Shown here one piece after another: positions 1 to 10,862 of a stretch of DNA of 64,000 bases. The notes under the pieces were generated by a model. It ran no database searches. It was not told where the DNA came from and was given only the letters and a program-made list of their open reading frames with translations. This DNA is from an uncultured Bacteroidota bacterium (lineage in GTDB: Bacteria > Bacteroidota > Bacteroidia > Chitinophagales > Chitinophagaceae), in contig CAIJFI010000004.1 of assembly GCA_903819975.1 (NCBI GenBank), forward strand, positions 248,001 to 312,000, in the 5' to 3' direction. Both the position numbers and the translations under genes were made by a program. Position 1 is the first letter of the stretch; each line of letters begins with the position of its first letter.

Positions 1-70
1 AATTAGACAATTGTTTTCCATAAAGGTTTAATGCTTTATCTTTAATATTCACTTTACAAAGTATACTTAC

Positions 71-1366
71 ATGAAAAAATTATCCATTAGCTTGTTATTT
101 ATTGGCTCCTTATTTAGCATTTGTGTGAAAGCACAAAATGCCAGTGATATTATAAATAAAGCTGAAACACAAAGAATTGAAAAATACCTTTCTTCTGATG
201 AACTTGAAGGAAGGCGCACTTATTCCAAAGGAATTGAAAAAGCTGCTGATTTTATTGCTAATGAATTTAAACAAACAGGATTAGCCACGCTTAATAACAG
301 CGGTAGTTACATACAAAAATTTAGTAGACTATCTGCCAAATTCATTAGTGCTAGTGGAAATTTTGATGGAACAATAATTGACACAAAAAATTTAATAGTG
401 GTAACTGCTCAAGCAAATATTTCTATTAATGAAACTAGTGGGTATGAAATTGTAAAAATTGGAAAAGACGATAATTTTGGTTTAGCAGCAAGAAAATATA
501 TTTCTGCGAATAAAAATTATATTGTTTTAGTAGATGAAAGCTTTGCAAATAATTTTGGAAGATTAGTTCAATTAAAAGGGAATATAACTGCACAGCAAAA
601 AACAATGGTATTTGTTTTGGGTAATCAAACTCCAACAAAATATAATATAGAGGCAACACATAAGATAGACGAGTTAGCACTTGCTAACGTTGTTGCAGTA
701 ATACCTGGAAAGTCTCTTGCCAATGAATATGTGATTTTTTCAGGTCATTACGATCACTTAGGAATAAATAGCGCTAAAGCAATTAATGGAGATTCTGTAT
801 ACAATGGCGCTAATGATGATGCAGCGGGAACTACAGCAATGATTATGCTTTCAAAATATTTTAAGAAATTAAATAATAATGAGCGTACCCTAGTATTTGT
901 CGCGTTTACTGCAGAAGAAATTGGTGGGTTTGGTGCTCAATATTTTTCAAAGCAATTTGATCCACTTACTGTTAAAGCAATGTTTAATTTAGAAATGATT
1001 GGAACTGAAAGTAAGTGGGGTAAGAATAGCGCTTATATTACTGGCTATGAAAAAACTAATATGGGCGAGATATTACAAAAGAATTTAGAAGGCTCTTCAT
1101 TTAAATTTTATCCAGACCCATATACCGATCAAAATTTATTTTATCGTTCAGATAATGCTACACTTGCGAGATTGGGTGTACCAGCACATACCATTTCTAC
1201 CTCTAAGATGGATAGTGAACCTAACTATCATAAACCAAGTGATGAATTTGAAACCTTGGACATGGACAATATGAATGAAATAATTAAGGCCATTGCTATA
1301 AGTTCTAAATCTATCATCGCAGGGAAAGACACACCTAGCAGAGTTGATACCACACAGTTAAAATAA
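71..1366 (+). CDS. M28 family metallopeptidase, secreted
   Basis: Signal peptide; GHYDHLGI, NGANDDAAGTTA and AEEIGGFGAQYF motifs typical of the M28 aminopeptidase zinc site. Confidence 0.9.
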   Translation: MKKLSISLLFIGSLFSICVKAQNASDIINKAETQRIEKYLSSDELEGRRTYSKGIEKAADFIANEFKQTGLATLNNSGSYIQKFSRLSAKFISASGNFDGTIIDTKNLIVVTAQANISINETSGYEIVKIGKDDNFGLAARKYISANKNYIVLVDESFANNFGRLVQLKGNITAQQKTMVFVLGNQTPTKYNIEATHKIDELALANVVAVIPGKSLANEYVIFSGHYDHLGINSAKAINGDSVYNGANDDAAGTTAMIMLSKYFKKLNNNERTLVFVAFTAEEIGGFGAQYFSKQFDPLTVKAMFNLEMIGTESKWGKNSAYITGYEKTNMGEILQKNLEGSSFKFYPDPYTDQNLFYRSDNATLARLGVPAHTISTSKMDSEPNYHKPSDEFETLDMDNMNEIIKAIAISSKSIIAGKDTPSRVDTTQLK

Positions 1367-1386
1367 TGAGGAGATATTATTCTTGT

Positions 1387-2598
1387 ATGAAAAAACAATT
1401 CCTTTACATTCTATTATGCATCTGTTTTACAGCAAATGCACAAGTAAAAAACTATTATCCAGCACCTGATAATTGGGAGAAAAAATCAGCTAGTAGTTTT
1501 CATATTGATAGTGCAATTTTGAATCAAGCCATTCAGTTTGCAAAAGACAATGAAACCAAATATCCTAAAAACCTTTGGCTAACACAGGCAATGCAATTTG
1601 GGAAAGAACCTTTTTCGGATCCGGTTGGTCCCATGGCAAATAGAGGCCCGGCAGCTGGTGTCATTGTTTATAAAGGTTATATAATTGCTGAATGGGGTAA
1701 TCCAAATGCGGTAGAAATGACCAATAGTGTAACCAAAAGTATGGTTTCGACAGTAGTTGGTTTAGCGGTTGATAAAGGACTTATAAAATCAATTGATGAC
1801 AAAACTTATACTTACTTGCCGCCTATTGAAGTTTTAAAAAATGGTGAAACTGTTGACCAAAATCCAATTGCACAATCTTCCTTTATTTATCCATTCGAAA
1901 CAGAACATAATAGAAAGATTAGCTGGGACCATTTATTGCGTCAAACAAGTGATTGGGAAGGTGTTTTATGGGGGAAGCCTGATTGGGCAGATAGACCTAG
2001 CGATAAGCCCGACGAATGGACAACTAGAAAAAGATTTGAGCCAGGCACTGTTTTTAAATACAATGACACTCGTGTAAATGCATTAGCACTAGCCGCGACA
2101 GCAGTATGGAGAAAGTCTTTGCCAGAAGTATTAAGAGATCAAGTAATGAATCCTATAGGGGCATCCAATACATGGGCATGGACAGGTTATAAAAATTCAT
2201 GGATTGTCTTAGATGGTAAAATGATTCAATCCGTGAGTGGTGGCGGTCATTTTGGTGGCGGCATGTTTATTAATGCTTATGATATGGCAAGATTTGGATT
2301 GCTTACTTTAAGAAAAGGTAATTGGAATGGCAAACAACTTGTTTCTGAAAATTGGATTAAAAAATCAACTACTCCAACCACAGCAAATGAAGGGTATGGT
2401 TTTATGAATTATTTTTTAAACACCAATCGTAAAATGTATCCTTCTGCACCAGCGTCGGCCTATGCACATGTTGGAAATGGAACAAATGCAATTTATGTAG
2501 ATAGTGAAAATGATATTGTTGCTGTAGTCAGATGGATTGATGACAAGCAGATGGATGGCTTTTTAAAAATATTATTAAGCGCGCTACCCAAAAAATAA
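1387..2598 (+). CDS. Serine hydrolase, beta-lactamase class C / penicillin-binding-like
   Basis: SVTK (SxxK) and YND (YxN-like) motifs; signal peptide from internal Met (MKKQFLYILL) at 1387; ORF extends to 1366. Confidence 0.85.
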   Translation: MKKQFLYILLCICFTANAQVKNYYPAPDNWEKKSASSFHIDSAILNQAIQFAKDNETKYPKNLWLTQAMQFGKEPFSDPVGPMANRGPAAGVIVYKGYIIAEWGNPNAVEMTNSVTKSMVSTVVGLAVDKGLIKSIDDKTYTYLPPIEVLKNGETVDQNPIAQSSFIYPFETEHNRKISWDHLLRQTSDWEGVLWGKPDWADRPSDKPDEWTTRKRFEPGTVFKYNDTRVNALALAATAVWRKSLPEVLRDQVMNPIGASNTWAWTGYKNSWIVLDGKMIQSVSGGGHFGGGMFINAYDMARFGLLTLRKGNWNGKQLVSENWIKKSTTPTTANEGYGFMNYFLNTNRKMYPSAPASAYAHVGNGTNAIYVDSENDIVAVVRWIDDKQMDGFLKILLSALPKK

Positions 2599-2621
2599 TC
2601 AACCGTTTTAAGGCGTATTTT

Positions 2622-2658
2622 AAACAATAAAGGCTCCCATTGGGAGCCTTTATTGTTT
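2622..2658. terminator. Perfect inverted repeat, likely intrinsic (bidirectional) terminator
   Basis: AAACAATAAAGGCTCCCA / TGGGAGCCTTTATTGTTT, 18-bp perfect arms after the stop at 2598. Confidence 0.8.
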
Positions 2659-2761
2659 ATGTTTGAGAACATTTCTTGTTATGCTTTTGCTTTTTGCAAT
2701 TTACAGTTACTTTTTAAAATAAACAATAGCCATGAAGTATAAATTACTGTTGATCTGTATT

Positions 2762-3253
2762 TTAAATAGCCTCAAACTCTCCTTTGTCTGTATTTTTTTT
2801 CACCTTATCAGCTTCAAATATTTTTCCATTCATTGCTATATAAACACCTGGCTTAAGTACTTGCACAAAGGCCAAGGCGCTGCCTAAATTAAATAATCCG
2901 TCGCTACTTCCAAATTTGTAGGGAACCATGGCACCAGTTAAAACAATGGTTTTTTCTTTACAATGCTTAAGTAAATATTCTGCAGTAATAGTCATGGTAT
3001 CAGTTCCATGTGTTATAAGAATTTTATTGTTGCTACAGTTATTACAAGCTGCTGCAATTGATAACCTATCACCTTCTACAAAATCTAAACTGTCCTTCAT
3101 CATTAATGTTTCAATAGATAGATCTAGTCTGCTTCTACCCAAATCCAACATTTCGTGAAGATGCGTTTCTTTAAAATATAAACTACCATTGAGTTCATTA
3201 TACTCTTTATCAAATGTCCCACCAGTAATAAAGACTTTTATACCCTTATCCAT
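2762..3253 (-). CDS. Asparaginase domain-containing protein (N-terminal domain only)
   Basis: ITGGTFDKEY and ITHGTDTM motifs of type I asparaginases; only 163 aa. Confidence 0.8.
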   Translation of the reverse strand: MDKGIKVFITGGTFDKEYNELNGSLYFKETHLHEMLDLGRSRLDLSIETLMMKDSLDFVEGDRLSIAAACNNCSNNKILITHGTDTMTITAEYLLKHCKEKTIVLTGAMVPYKFGSSDGLFNLGSALAFVQVLKPGVYIAMNGKIFEADKVKKNTDKGEFEAI

Positions 3254-3264
3254 AATATTATTTA

Positions 3265-3714
3265 TTAAAAGTTATCATCATTAATCTCAAGCCAATAGCC
3301 ATCCGGATCCTGTAACCAAATTTGATGAATACCATCAACTCTTGTAGTTACTTTATTTTTATTACCAGCAACATCTTCAAATGACCATTTAATTGCTAAT
3401 AAATTTTCTACAAAGGCATTGAAATTAGGTACTGTAAAACAGGTGTGTTGATTTTTATAATATTCTTTTTTTTGATCTGCACCTTGAATTACATGTAACA
3501 TAGTATGTTCGGCAGTTTTATACCAAATATGTTTACCATCATGAAATGGTTCGGGAACAGTATCTAGGCCAATCATATTGGAATAAAAGTTACCAGATTT
3601 AGCAATATCTATTACAAATATTGCGGTATGATTAATATGCGCTTTTGGACTTTTATTTTGAGCATTTACATACAGGCAAGTTCCTAGTAATAAAATTACA
3701 CACAGGTATTTCAT
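3265..3714 (-). CDS. VOC family protein (glyoxalase/bleomycin resistance-like), exported
   Basis: Signal peptide; HTAIFVIDIAKSGNFYSNMIGL... and QDPDGYWLEINDD motifs. Confidence 0.85.
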   Translation of the reverse strand: MKYLCVILLLGTCLYVNAQNKSPKAHINHTAIFVIDIAKSGNFYSNMIGLDTVPEPFHDGKHIWYKTAEHTMLHVIQGADQKKEYYKNQHTCFTVPNFNAFVENLLAIKWSFEDVAGNKNKVTTRVDGIHQIWLQDPDGYWLEINDDNF

Positions 3715-3841
3715 TAAGCATCGTTTTTGTAGTTGTAAGATACTAAATATGCATTATTACTGTTGGTTTGATCCTATATTTGAAAGGTAATATTGTTCAA
3801 TATTATTTAATCTACCTTTTTAGTAGACAAATAAAAATCCT

Positions 3842-3849
3842 TATATTTG
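3842..3849 (+). promoter_or_regulatory. Candidate Bacteroidota -7 element (TAnnTTTG)
   Basis: TATATTTG 32 nt before the ATG at 3881; the -33 position is T-rich but not an exact TTTG. Confidence 0.35.
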
Positions 3850-3880
3850 CTCCTTATTACTTAATACCAATTTTTAGAAT

Positions 3881-4768
3881 ATGAAAAAATACCTTCTTTC
3901 TATATTAGCAGTTTTAATTTTCCAATTCGCACAAGCACAGGATAATGAGTATGTTAATTCCATAAATCAATGGCATAGAGCAAGAATCGAAGACCTTAAA
4001 AAACCAAATGGCTGGTTGAATTTAGAAGGTTTGTTTTGGTTTCATAAAGGCAATAATACTTTTGGTAAAGAAAAAGGAGCGGATTGTCATTATGATAATT
4101 CCGAATTTCCGAATTTATTAGGAAGCTTTATATATGAAGGTGATTCAGTTGTTTGGGTAAATAATAAAGAGGTTGCAATTAATATTAACAAGACAAAATC
4201 AAATCCTGGACAGGCTTATAAAGTATTTGGTAATAATACAAAGGACGCTGTGATGGATTGGTCACATTTTTCTTGGGTAGTTATTAAAAGAGAGGATAAG
4301 GTTGGTATTCGTTTTAGAAACTTAAATGCGCAAACATTACTTAGTTTCAAGGACATCGAAAGGTTTCCTATTAAAAAAGAGTGGCATATTAAAGGTAAAT
4401 TGGTACAACCAGCACAGGATTTTTTGATGATCACAAATGTATTGGGTCAGACAGCTGCCACAAAAAATGCAGGTAAATTTGAATTTGAAAAAAATGGCCA
4501 AATTTTTAGTTTAGATGTTATTGACGAAGGCGGAAAAAATTTATTCATAGTTTTTGCGGATCAAACCTCGGGTGTTTCAACCTATGGTGCAGGTAGGTTT
4601 ATTGAACTTCCTAAACCAGATGCTGCAGGTAATACCGAGATTGATTTTAATAATGCATATAACCCTCCATGTGCATTTACCGCATTTGCAACCTGCCCTT
4701 TACCGCCAAAGCAAAATAGATTAGCATTAAAAATTGAAGCTGGTGAAAAAAATTATGGACATCATTAG
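3881..4768 (+). CDS. DUF1684-like secreted protein
   Basis: Signal peptide; WHRARIEDLKKPNGWLNLEGLFWF and NPPCAFTAFATCPLPPKQNRLALKIEAGEK motifs typical of DUF1684. Confidence 0.8.
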   Translation: MKKYLLSILAVLIFQFAQAQDNEYVNSINQWHRARIEDLKKPNGWLNLEGLFWFHKGNNTFGKEKGADCHYDNSEFPNLLGSFIYEGDSVVWVNNKEVAININKTKSNPGQAYKVFGNNTKDAVMDWSHFSWVVIKREDKVGIRFRNLNAQTLLSFKDIERFPIKKEWHIKGKLVQPAQDFLMITNVLGQTAATKNAGKFEFEKNGQIFSLDVIDEGGKNLFIVFADQTSGVSTYGAGRFIELPKPDAAGNTEIDFNNAYNPPCAFTAFATCPLPPKQNRLALKIEAGEKNYGHH

Positions 4769-4792
4769 TGAGTCCATTAACTTTGGGTTCAT

Positions 4793-6061
4793 ATGAGTCC
4801 ATTAACCAACACTACTAATATTGCAATCATTGGCCTAGGCTATGTTGGTTTGCCATTGTCAGTTGAGTTTGGAAAAAAATTTCCTGTAATTGGTTTTGAT
4901 ATCAATGAAAATAGAATCGCTTCACTTAATCGTGGGCAGGATGAAACATTACAATGCACTCGTGAAGACATTGCTTCATCTGCTGGTCTACAATTTAGTA
5001 ATGATTTAGCTTCCATAAAACATTGCACTATATTTATTATAACGGTTCCTACGCCCGTTGATGTAAATAAAATGCCCGACTTGCAACCGCTTTTGCAAGC
5101 AAGCAAAATGATCGGCTCGATTTTAAAAGATGGCGACCTTGTCATTTTTGAAAGTACGGTGTATCCAGGTTGCACCGAAGAAGATTGTGTCCCAGTATTA
5201 GAAAAAGAAAGCGGCTTAGTATATAACAAGCAATTTTATTGTGGCTATTCGCCGGAAAGAATTAATCCGGGTGATAAAGTAAATACACTAACAAAAATAA
5301 AAAAAGTAACATCGGGTTCAACACCTGCTATTGCTAAATATGTTGATGAGCTTTATGCAAGTATCATAACTGCAGGAACCCATAAAGCATCCAGCATCAA
5401 AGTGGCCGAGGCTTCTAAGTCTATTGAAAATGCACAAAGGGATATTAATATTTCCTTTGTAAATGAATTGGCTTTAATATTTGATAAAATGGGTATTGAT
5501 ACGCAGGAGGTTTTAGACGCCGCAGCTACCAAATGGAATTTTCTACCATTCAAGCCAGGCTTGGTTGGCGGTCATTGCATAGGTGTGGATCCTTATTATT
5601 TAGCATACAAAGCAAAACAGCTTGGTCATAATCCTCAAGTAATATTATCAGGTAGAGAAGTAAATGATCAAATGGGATCATTTGTTGCTAATAAATTAAT
5701 TAGACTATTGGAATTGGCTGGTATCAAAAAACAAGGAGCAAGTATTTTATTACTTGGTGTTACGTTTAAAGAAAATTGCCCAGATATTCGAAATTCAAAA
5801 GTGTTTGACATTTATCATCAATTAGTTTCAATGGGATTAGTTGTAGATGTATTTGATCCATTTGCAAATGCGCAAGAGGTATTGGAAAAACATCAAATAA
5901 AGCTAGTCACTAGTCTATCAAAATACGATGGAATAATACTTACAGTGGCACATGATTTTTATAAATCCTTAGACTATACAAGTTTAATGGCTATTCCAAA
6001 TGCTGTATTGTTTGATACTAAGTCCGTTTTGGACAAAAAAATAGTTACAGCGAGACTGTAA
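4793..6061 (+). CDS. Nucleotide sugar dehydrogenase (UDP-glucose/GDP-mannose dehydrogenase family)
   Basis: IAIIGLGYVGLPLSVEFGK Rossmann start; FKPGLVGGHCIGVDPYYLAYKA catalytic Cys motif. Confidence 0.93.
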   Translation: MSPLTNTTNIAIIGLGYVGLPLSVEFGKKFPVIGFDINENRIASLNRGQDETLQCTREDIASSAGLQFSNDLASIKHCTIFIITVPTPVDVNKMPDLQPLLQASKMIGSILKDGDLVIFESTVYPGCTEEDCVPVLEKESGLVYNKQFYCGYSPERINPGDKVNTLTKIKKVTSGSTPAIAKYVDELYASIITAGTHKASSIKVAEASKSIENAQRDINISFVNELALIFDKMGIDTQEVLDAAATKWNFLPFKPGLVGGHCIGVDPYYLAYKAKQLGHNPQVILSGREVNDQMGSFVANKLIRLLELAGIKKQGASILLLGVTFKENCPDIRNSKVFDIYHQLVSMGLVVDVFDPFANAQEVLEKHQIKLVTSLSKYDGIILTVAHDFYKSLDYTSLMAIPNAVLFDTKSVLDKKIVTARL

Positions 6062-6091
6062 CTATTTTGAGTAGATTCATTTTATAATATA

Positions 6092-8182
6092 CTATTGCGG
6101 ATGATAAATTTTTTCCGCATGCTTTAATACTTCTGTTTTATCTAATGTCATTGGTTTCAAAACCTGTGCTTGATACATGGCACGTTGATCGGCAAAGTGG
6201 GGACTCTCTTTATGCATACTTGCTCCAAATGTATTTACAGACTCAATATGTGGTAAGCTTCCGTCTTTTGGAAAGCGAACTAAATTAATATAAGCATCAC
6301 CACTATTCATTTTTCTAGTTCCATTGGTATAAGGCTCGGTCATTACAGCAGCTAAAACGTCTGGCATGCCACCTTGTGGCCAAGCTTCACCCCCTCTTAC
6401 TAATTTTTGCAAATCACCTAATACTATATCAGTTCGATTAAAGTTTTTAGTTAAGTAGTCATATATCTGTTGGTATACTTTTACTGCTTCTGCAATAGTT
6501 AGTTTATCGTTTTTACGACCCTCCATTATTTGAGGAACAAAATAATATGCTAAATTATAAATGGCAGCTCCTTTACTATCAACCACTGCAGCATGATCCC
6601 ATGTTTTTAAACTTGTAATAATTGGTGCTAAAATTGGATAGTCTTTTTCACTCACTAAGAAAATGCTATCTGCATTAAATCCGTATGGAAATAAAATTTT
6701 ACTAGGCAGACTGCGATCAAATTTTATACGCTTCAAGTCCTCGTAACTTATTTTAGCAAGTGGATCTATTAAATCCTTAGCACGACGACTTCTGTTATTA
6801 TGATAGGTTTCATAACCATCATTAACATCGTATTTTTTTGGATCTAAATTATTTTTTTCGTCGGTTGCTAAAAATGGAGAATGATTGGTGTTAAATAAAT
6901 AACCACTAACCGGATTTGTTAATTGAGGAAGATCACTTAATGGTTTAAACTTTGTCCATAAAGTTGCCATTGTGTTTCCTGGCACCGTGCTATTCCAATG
7001 ATAAGCTGTATCTGGATTACGATAAGGCATTTTACCATTAGAGATATAAAAAATTGTGTCTTTATTATCGGCATACATTATATTAAACATGGCTAAATGA
7101 TTTTGATTTAAAGCCTGTTTGAATTCTGTGAAATTAGTAGATCTATTCATTGCATACCATTGTTGCAAAGCACCCGCATCCATTAATGACGGCAATCTCA
7201 TTGAAAAATAATTTCCCTTTGGTGTTGCTACCGTTGGTCCATAAATAGAATTATAAACTGTTTTATAAATTGGAATAGGAATTCCTTTAATATTTAGTTT
7301 GATTTTTCTTTTTTCAAGTTTCAACCAATTGTTGTCTACTTTGTATTCACCCGGGTGATCTTTACTTGTCTCTAATTGATATACATCAATCTTATCTTGA
7401 AAGTTTACAGTATGCGCCCACGCGAGTGTTGGGGTTACACCATGAAAAATTAATGGAGCACCTGGGAATAAACCACCAAGAATATTCCATCCTTCTTCAC
7501 TTTGCAAATGTGCTTCGTAAAATGCCGTAGCTCCTTCTATAGGTTGATGTGCATTAATCACTAACATATTTTCACCTGTTGTTGATTTGCTAGAATGAAT
7601 AGCAAATGCATTGCTTCCTTCGCCAGTAAATCCTTCTAAATGTGGTATAGTACCATTCAAAATTTTAGGTAAAGCTTTATCAACACCACAAAAAACTGCT
7701 ACTGAAAAAACAGTAGAGGATAGATATTCTTCCACTGAAATTGGGAATACATGTTTATTTAAAACCTCACTAGGATGAGCTTTTGCGTATGCTTCCAAAC
7801 CCATTAAGTATCCTTTTACTAATAATAAAAACTTAGGATCCATCTGGCCAATTTGCGCTTGCACAATAGATTTGGTATTTAATAAGCCCACAACAAAATC
7901 TATTGGCGCCCCTTTTTTACCTAGATAGGTTGCAATCTTTCCTTTACCTGTTAGTAAAAGTGTTTGAATGGTTGTAAAATCATCTTCGGCATGAGCCCAT
8001 GCTATACCATAAGCTACTTCAGCGTCGGTTGGTGCAAAAATATGAGGAACACCATAGGCATCTCTTGCAATGGTAATTTTTTCGGTATTGATAGTTGGGG
8101 TACCATTGTATTGTCCCATACTTGCCGAACTAAAAAATAGAGTGCTTACAAATAAGGCTAAATAGAAAAACTGTTTGTTCAT
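6092..8182 (-). CDS. Penicillin acylase family protein (Ntn hydrolase)
   Basis: Signal peptide; DAYGVPHIFAPTDAEVAYGIAWAHAEDDF; GSNAFAI nucleophile Ser motif. Confidence 0.92.
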   Translation of the reverse strand: MNKQFFYLALFVSTLFFSSASMGQYNGTPTINTEKITIARDAYGVPHIFAPTDAEVAYGIAWAHAEDDFTTIQTLLLTGKGKIATYLGKKGAPIDFVVGLLNTKSIVQAQIGQMDPKFLLLVKGYLMGLEAYAKAHPSEVLNKHVFPISVEEYLSSTVFSVAVFCGVDKALPKILNGTIPHLEGFTGEGSNAFAIHSSKSTTGENMLVINAHQPIEGATAFYEAHLQSEEGWNILGGLFPGAPLIFHGVTPTLAWAHTVNFQDKIDVYQLETSKDHPGEYKVDNNWLKLEKRKIKLNIKGIPIPIYKTVYNSIYGPTVATPKGNYFSMRLPSLMDAGALQQWYAMNRSTNFTEFKQALNQNHLAMFNIMYADNKDTIFYISNGKMPYRNPDTAYHWNSTVPGNTMATLWTKFKPLSDLPQLTNPVSGYLFNTNHSPFLATDEKNNLDPKKYDVNDGYETYHNNRSRRAKDLIDPLAKISYEDLKRIKFDRSLPSKILFPYGFNADSIFLVSEKDYPILAPIITSLKTWDHAAVVDSKGAAIYNLAYYFVPQIMEGRKNDKLTIAEAVKVYQQIYDYLTKNFNRTDIVLGDLQKLVRGGEAWPQGGMPDVLAAVMTEPYTNGTRKMNSGDAYINLVRFPKDGSLPHIESVNTFGASMHKESPHFADQRAMYQAQVLKPMTLDKTEVLKHAEKIYHPQ

Positions 8183-8256
8183 GTGTGTGTTTTAAAAATT
8201 GCTGCTGTAATATATAGATTATATCTAAATTTGTGCTACTTACTAAATATATAACA

Positions 8257-8598
8257 ATGATTGAGTCTAAAAGGTTTGGTTCAAAAAAGGCGTTAATTGA
8301 TATTGATGAAACAATTTGTTTTTACTCAGACAAGCGTGTATATGAATTGGCAGAACCAAATTTTGAAAATATTGCTAAAATTAATAAGTTATACGAGGAA
8401 GGATGGCATATTACTTATTGGACTGGCAGAGGCGAGAGTTCAAAGCGTGACCTTAAGGGTTTAACCTTGGAGCAATTAACTAAATGGGGTTGCAAATTTC
8501 ATGATATTATCACGGGTTATTGCCCAAATGGAGGACCTACAAAACCAAATTTTGATTTAGTGATTGATGATAAAGCAAAACGAATTGAGGAGCTTTAA
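8257..8598 (+). CDS. Small HAD-like hydrolase
   Basis: ALIDIDETICFY, ITYWTGRGESSK and FDLVIDDKAKRIEEL (HAD motifs I, II, IV-like); the ATG at 8257 is the better start. Confidence 0.75.
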   Translation: MIESKRFGSKKALIDIDETICFYSDKRVYELAEPNFENIAKINKLYEEGWHITYWTGRGESSKRDLKGLTLEQLTKWGCKFHDIITGYCPNGGPTKPNFDLVIDDKAKRIEEL

Positions 8599-9317
8599 TT
8601 AGCGGCTTCTTGCATTTTTCTTTTGTTACTTTTTGCAAATGGCAGATAAAAGACCCAAAAGTGAAGTAGCGCAACAGCTTCTAATATTAATATATAATAG
8701 GGCCAGTCTCCAATTATAAATGGATTACTTACCGCTGGTTTTTGAGACAAATACATGTAATTGGCCTTCACTAAATAGTTTACAATCCAAACCCCTACTG
8801 CAACTATTTGCGTATAACCTAATACCCATAACCAGGATTTAGGACGGGGCGTAAATTCATAATGCACAATGATATAAGCGACTACCAATAGCAGTCCACC
8901 ATGGTTAATAAAGTAACTATAAAAATTATACCCTCCCATACCAATTGTAAACTCGGGTGTAAGCAATGAGTGTATACCGCCTGCTAAACCCCAATAATAA
9001 ACCAATTCTGCAATCCATTGCTTATAATTAAACAAGAGTACAATACATAGAATATTGGTGATACTGCAAAGGTGAACGGGTAGGTTTTGTTGAAGATTCC
9101 AGTAACCTATTTTATAATTATAGTAATGCTCTCCAATGGTATTAAGTAATAATATACTAGCTATAAATAAATCATAATTCCGATGCTTTAATTGCTTCCA
9201 ATGTAGCGGAAGACGCACAATTACAATAATTAATAAAGCAACTGTTATCATGCATTCCCACCAAAAAGGAGAGAAGGATGCAATAAATTCGTGAGGATGA
9301 ATTTTACCCATAAGCAA
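8595..9317 (-). CDS. TIGR02206-like (YwaF-type) integral membrane protein
   Basis: Multiple TM segments; NLPVHLCSITNILCIV motif as in the YwaF family. Confidence 0.75.
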   Translation of the reverse strand: MLMGKIHPHEFIASFSPFWWECMITVALLIIVIVRLPLHWKQLKHRNYDLFIASILLLNTIGEHYYNYKIGYWNLQQNLPVHLCSITNILCIVLLFNYKQWIAELVYYWGLAGGIHSLLTPEFTIGMGGYNFYSYFINHGGLLLVVAYIIVHYEFTPRPKSWLWVLGYTQIVAVGVWIVNYLVKANYMYLSQKPAVSNPFIIGDWPYYILILEAVALLHFWVFYLPFAKSNKRKMQEAAN

Positions 9318-9386
9318 GCATTCGTTGCATTAAATTAATATTTATTTTTTGTAAAACAAACAATCTAATACATAAATACCTAAATA

Positions 9387-10862
9387 TTAGGAGCGCTTAG
9401 TTCCTTTAATTATTCCTCTACATTTTGGAGATCCACAAACACAATTAAAAGGTTCCATGGTATCATCTAAAAAACTTGCATAGTCCAATGTAAGTTCATC
9501 TCCTTTTTTAATGTCTCGAGTAGTGTATACATTTAAGCCAATATATTCACAATTTGCTTCGCAACTATGATTTTGTGGAGACCATTCTTCGGGTTCTGAA
9601 GCCCATAAAATATATACATCCTTACTTATTGGGTAAGCGTATCTTCTGAAGTTTAATTTTTCGTTTTCATTCCAGTTTTCGTCAACATATTTTTTGGTTA
9701 CAATTCTTTGTGCTTTTTCTTCTCCTTTAAATACTAAGGTTCCTTTTGGCAAATCAAATTTTGCATAAATGCCATAACCTGCTATGGCATTGCCTTTTAT
9801 AACATGTTTTTTTTGTTTTCGCTGAAAACGTGCTAAGCCTTCTATAATGATTCGCTCTAAAAAACCTCTTTGACCTGCACCATCATGTTGTAATATATAA
9901 TCTGCCGATCCCTCGTAACCTTCGGCATAAAATACCGAACATGTAAAATTAATTTCTAAGAAAAATATTTCTCCTTTATCGTTCATTCTAAAATCCATTC
10001 TTCCGTAACCCACTCCATTAAAAGAAGTGAAAACCTGTTCGGCAATATCTTGTAATTTGGTTGCAAGCACTTTGTCAGTAACTGGGATATTTGCATTAGG
10101 GTGTAGTTCGGATGTTTTTAGCGCATAGGTTTTGAAACTAAATCCTTCTGGAAAAATATATTCAACGGGAACAAATCTGGTACAGGTTTTACCGTCCGCA
10201 TTAGCACATACTAAAACCGTAAATTCTCTACCCTCAATGTATTCTTCCACTAAGGCCGATCCAAATTCATTTAATATTGCTTTTACTTTTTGCAATAAAG
10301 CAGCTTCGTCATTAACCTTACTTGCCTCATCTACCCCTAAACTATCTCCAGCTTTTGCAGGCTTTACAAATAAGGGAAATTGAAGTTTGCCAGGTAATTG
10401 TGTTAATTCGGTTGCTGATTCAATTAATATATGTGCAGGTGTTTTAACGCTTTCACAAAACGCCAAATACTTCATTGTGGCTTTTGGCGGGTCATATAAA
10501 TTCATGCTGGGCCCAGTATAAGGCAATTCTAGTAAATCTAAACATGTAATTACGTCAATAGAAGGCACTTTCCATTCCAAATAACCCTCGCAGAGGTTAA
10601 TATATATATCGTAATTATTATTCTTAAGTTCTTTTAATTGTTGGTAGGTAGTAAGCTTATTCAAAAACACATGATCTATTTTAGCTTCTGGCATAATAGA
10701 CGAAAGTTCACGCTTTGGGTCATAATATTGGTAGTCGACGCCGGATGTAGAATAGTCTGGTTGTAAAACACAAATTTTTAAATTTTCAAAAGACTTTTTA
10801 TCACCAAGTGTAGGGAGCGGGCGCATATTTTTAATTTTTTCTTCTTCTTGCAAATGCATCAT
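9387..10862 (-). CDS. D-Ala-D-Ala ligase-like ATP-grasp protein fused to C-terminal SET + post-SET domain
   Basis: ATP-grasp: FPLFVKPAKAGDSLGV, VEEYIEGREFTVLV, GYGRMDFRMNDKGEIFFLEINFTC. SET: GNAIAGYGIYAKFDLPKGT, NHSCEANCEY, KGDELTLDY, NCVCGSPKCRG (CxCx4C). Confidence 0.88.
   Translation of the reverse strand: MMHLQEEEKIKNMRPLPTLGDKKSFENLKICVLQPDYSTSGVDYQYYDPKRELSSIMPEAKIDHVFLNKLTTYQQLKELKNNNYDIYINLCEGYLEWKVPSIDVITCLDLLELPYTGPSMNLYDPPKATMKYLAFCESVKTPAHILIESATELTQLPGKLQFPLFVKPAKAGDSLGVDEASKVNDEAALLQKVKAILNEFGSALVEEYIEGREFTVLVCANADGKTCTRFVPVEYIFPEGFSFKTYALKTSELHPNANIPVTDKVLATKLQDIAEQVFTSFNGVGYGRMDFRMNDKGEIFFLEINFTCSVFYAEGYEGSADYILQHDGAGQRGFLERIIIEGLARFQRKQKKHVIKGNAIAGYGIYAKFDLPKGTLVFKGEEKAQRIVTKKYVDENWNENEKLNFRRYAYPISKDVYILWASEPEEWSPQNHSCEANCEYIGLNVYTTRDIKKGDELTLDYASFLDDTMEPFNCVCGSPKCRGIIKGTKRS

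Noticed and set aside
4840-5229. Antisense ORF of 129 aa inside the nucleotide sugar dehydrogenase gene
   Set aside because: Fully overlaps a strongly supported gene; no recognisable motif; compositional by-product of the opposite frame.
4793-6061. Capsule/O-antigen biosynthesis cluster around the nucleotide sugar dehydrogenase
   Set aside because: No glycosyltransferase, flippase or other sugar-nucleotide genes nearby; it appears isolated.
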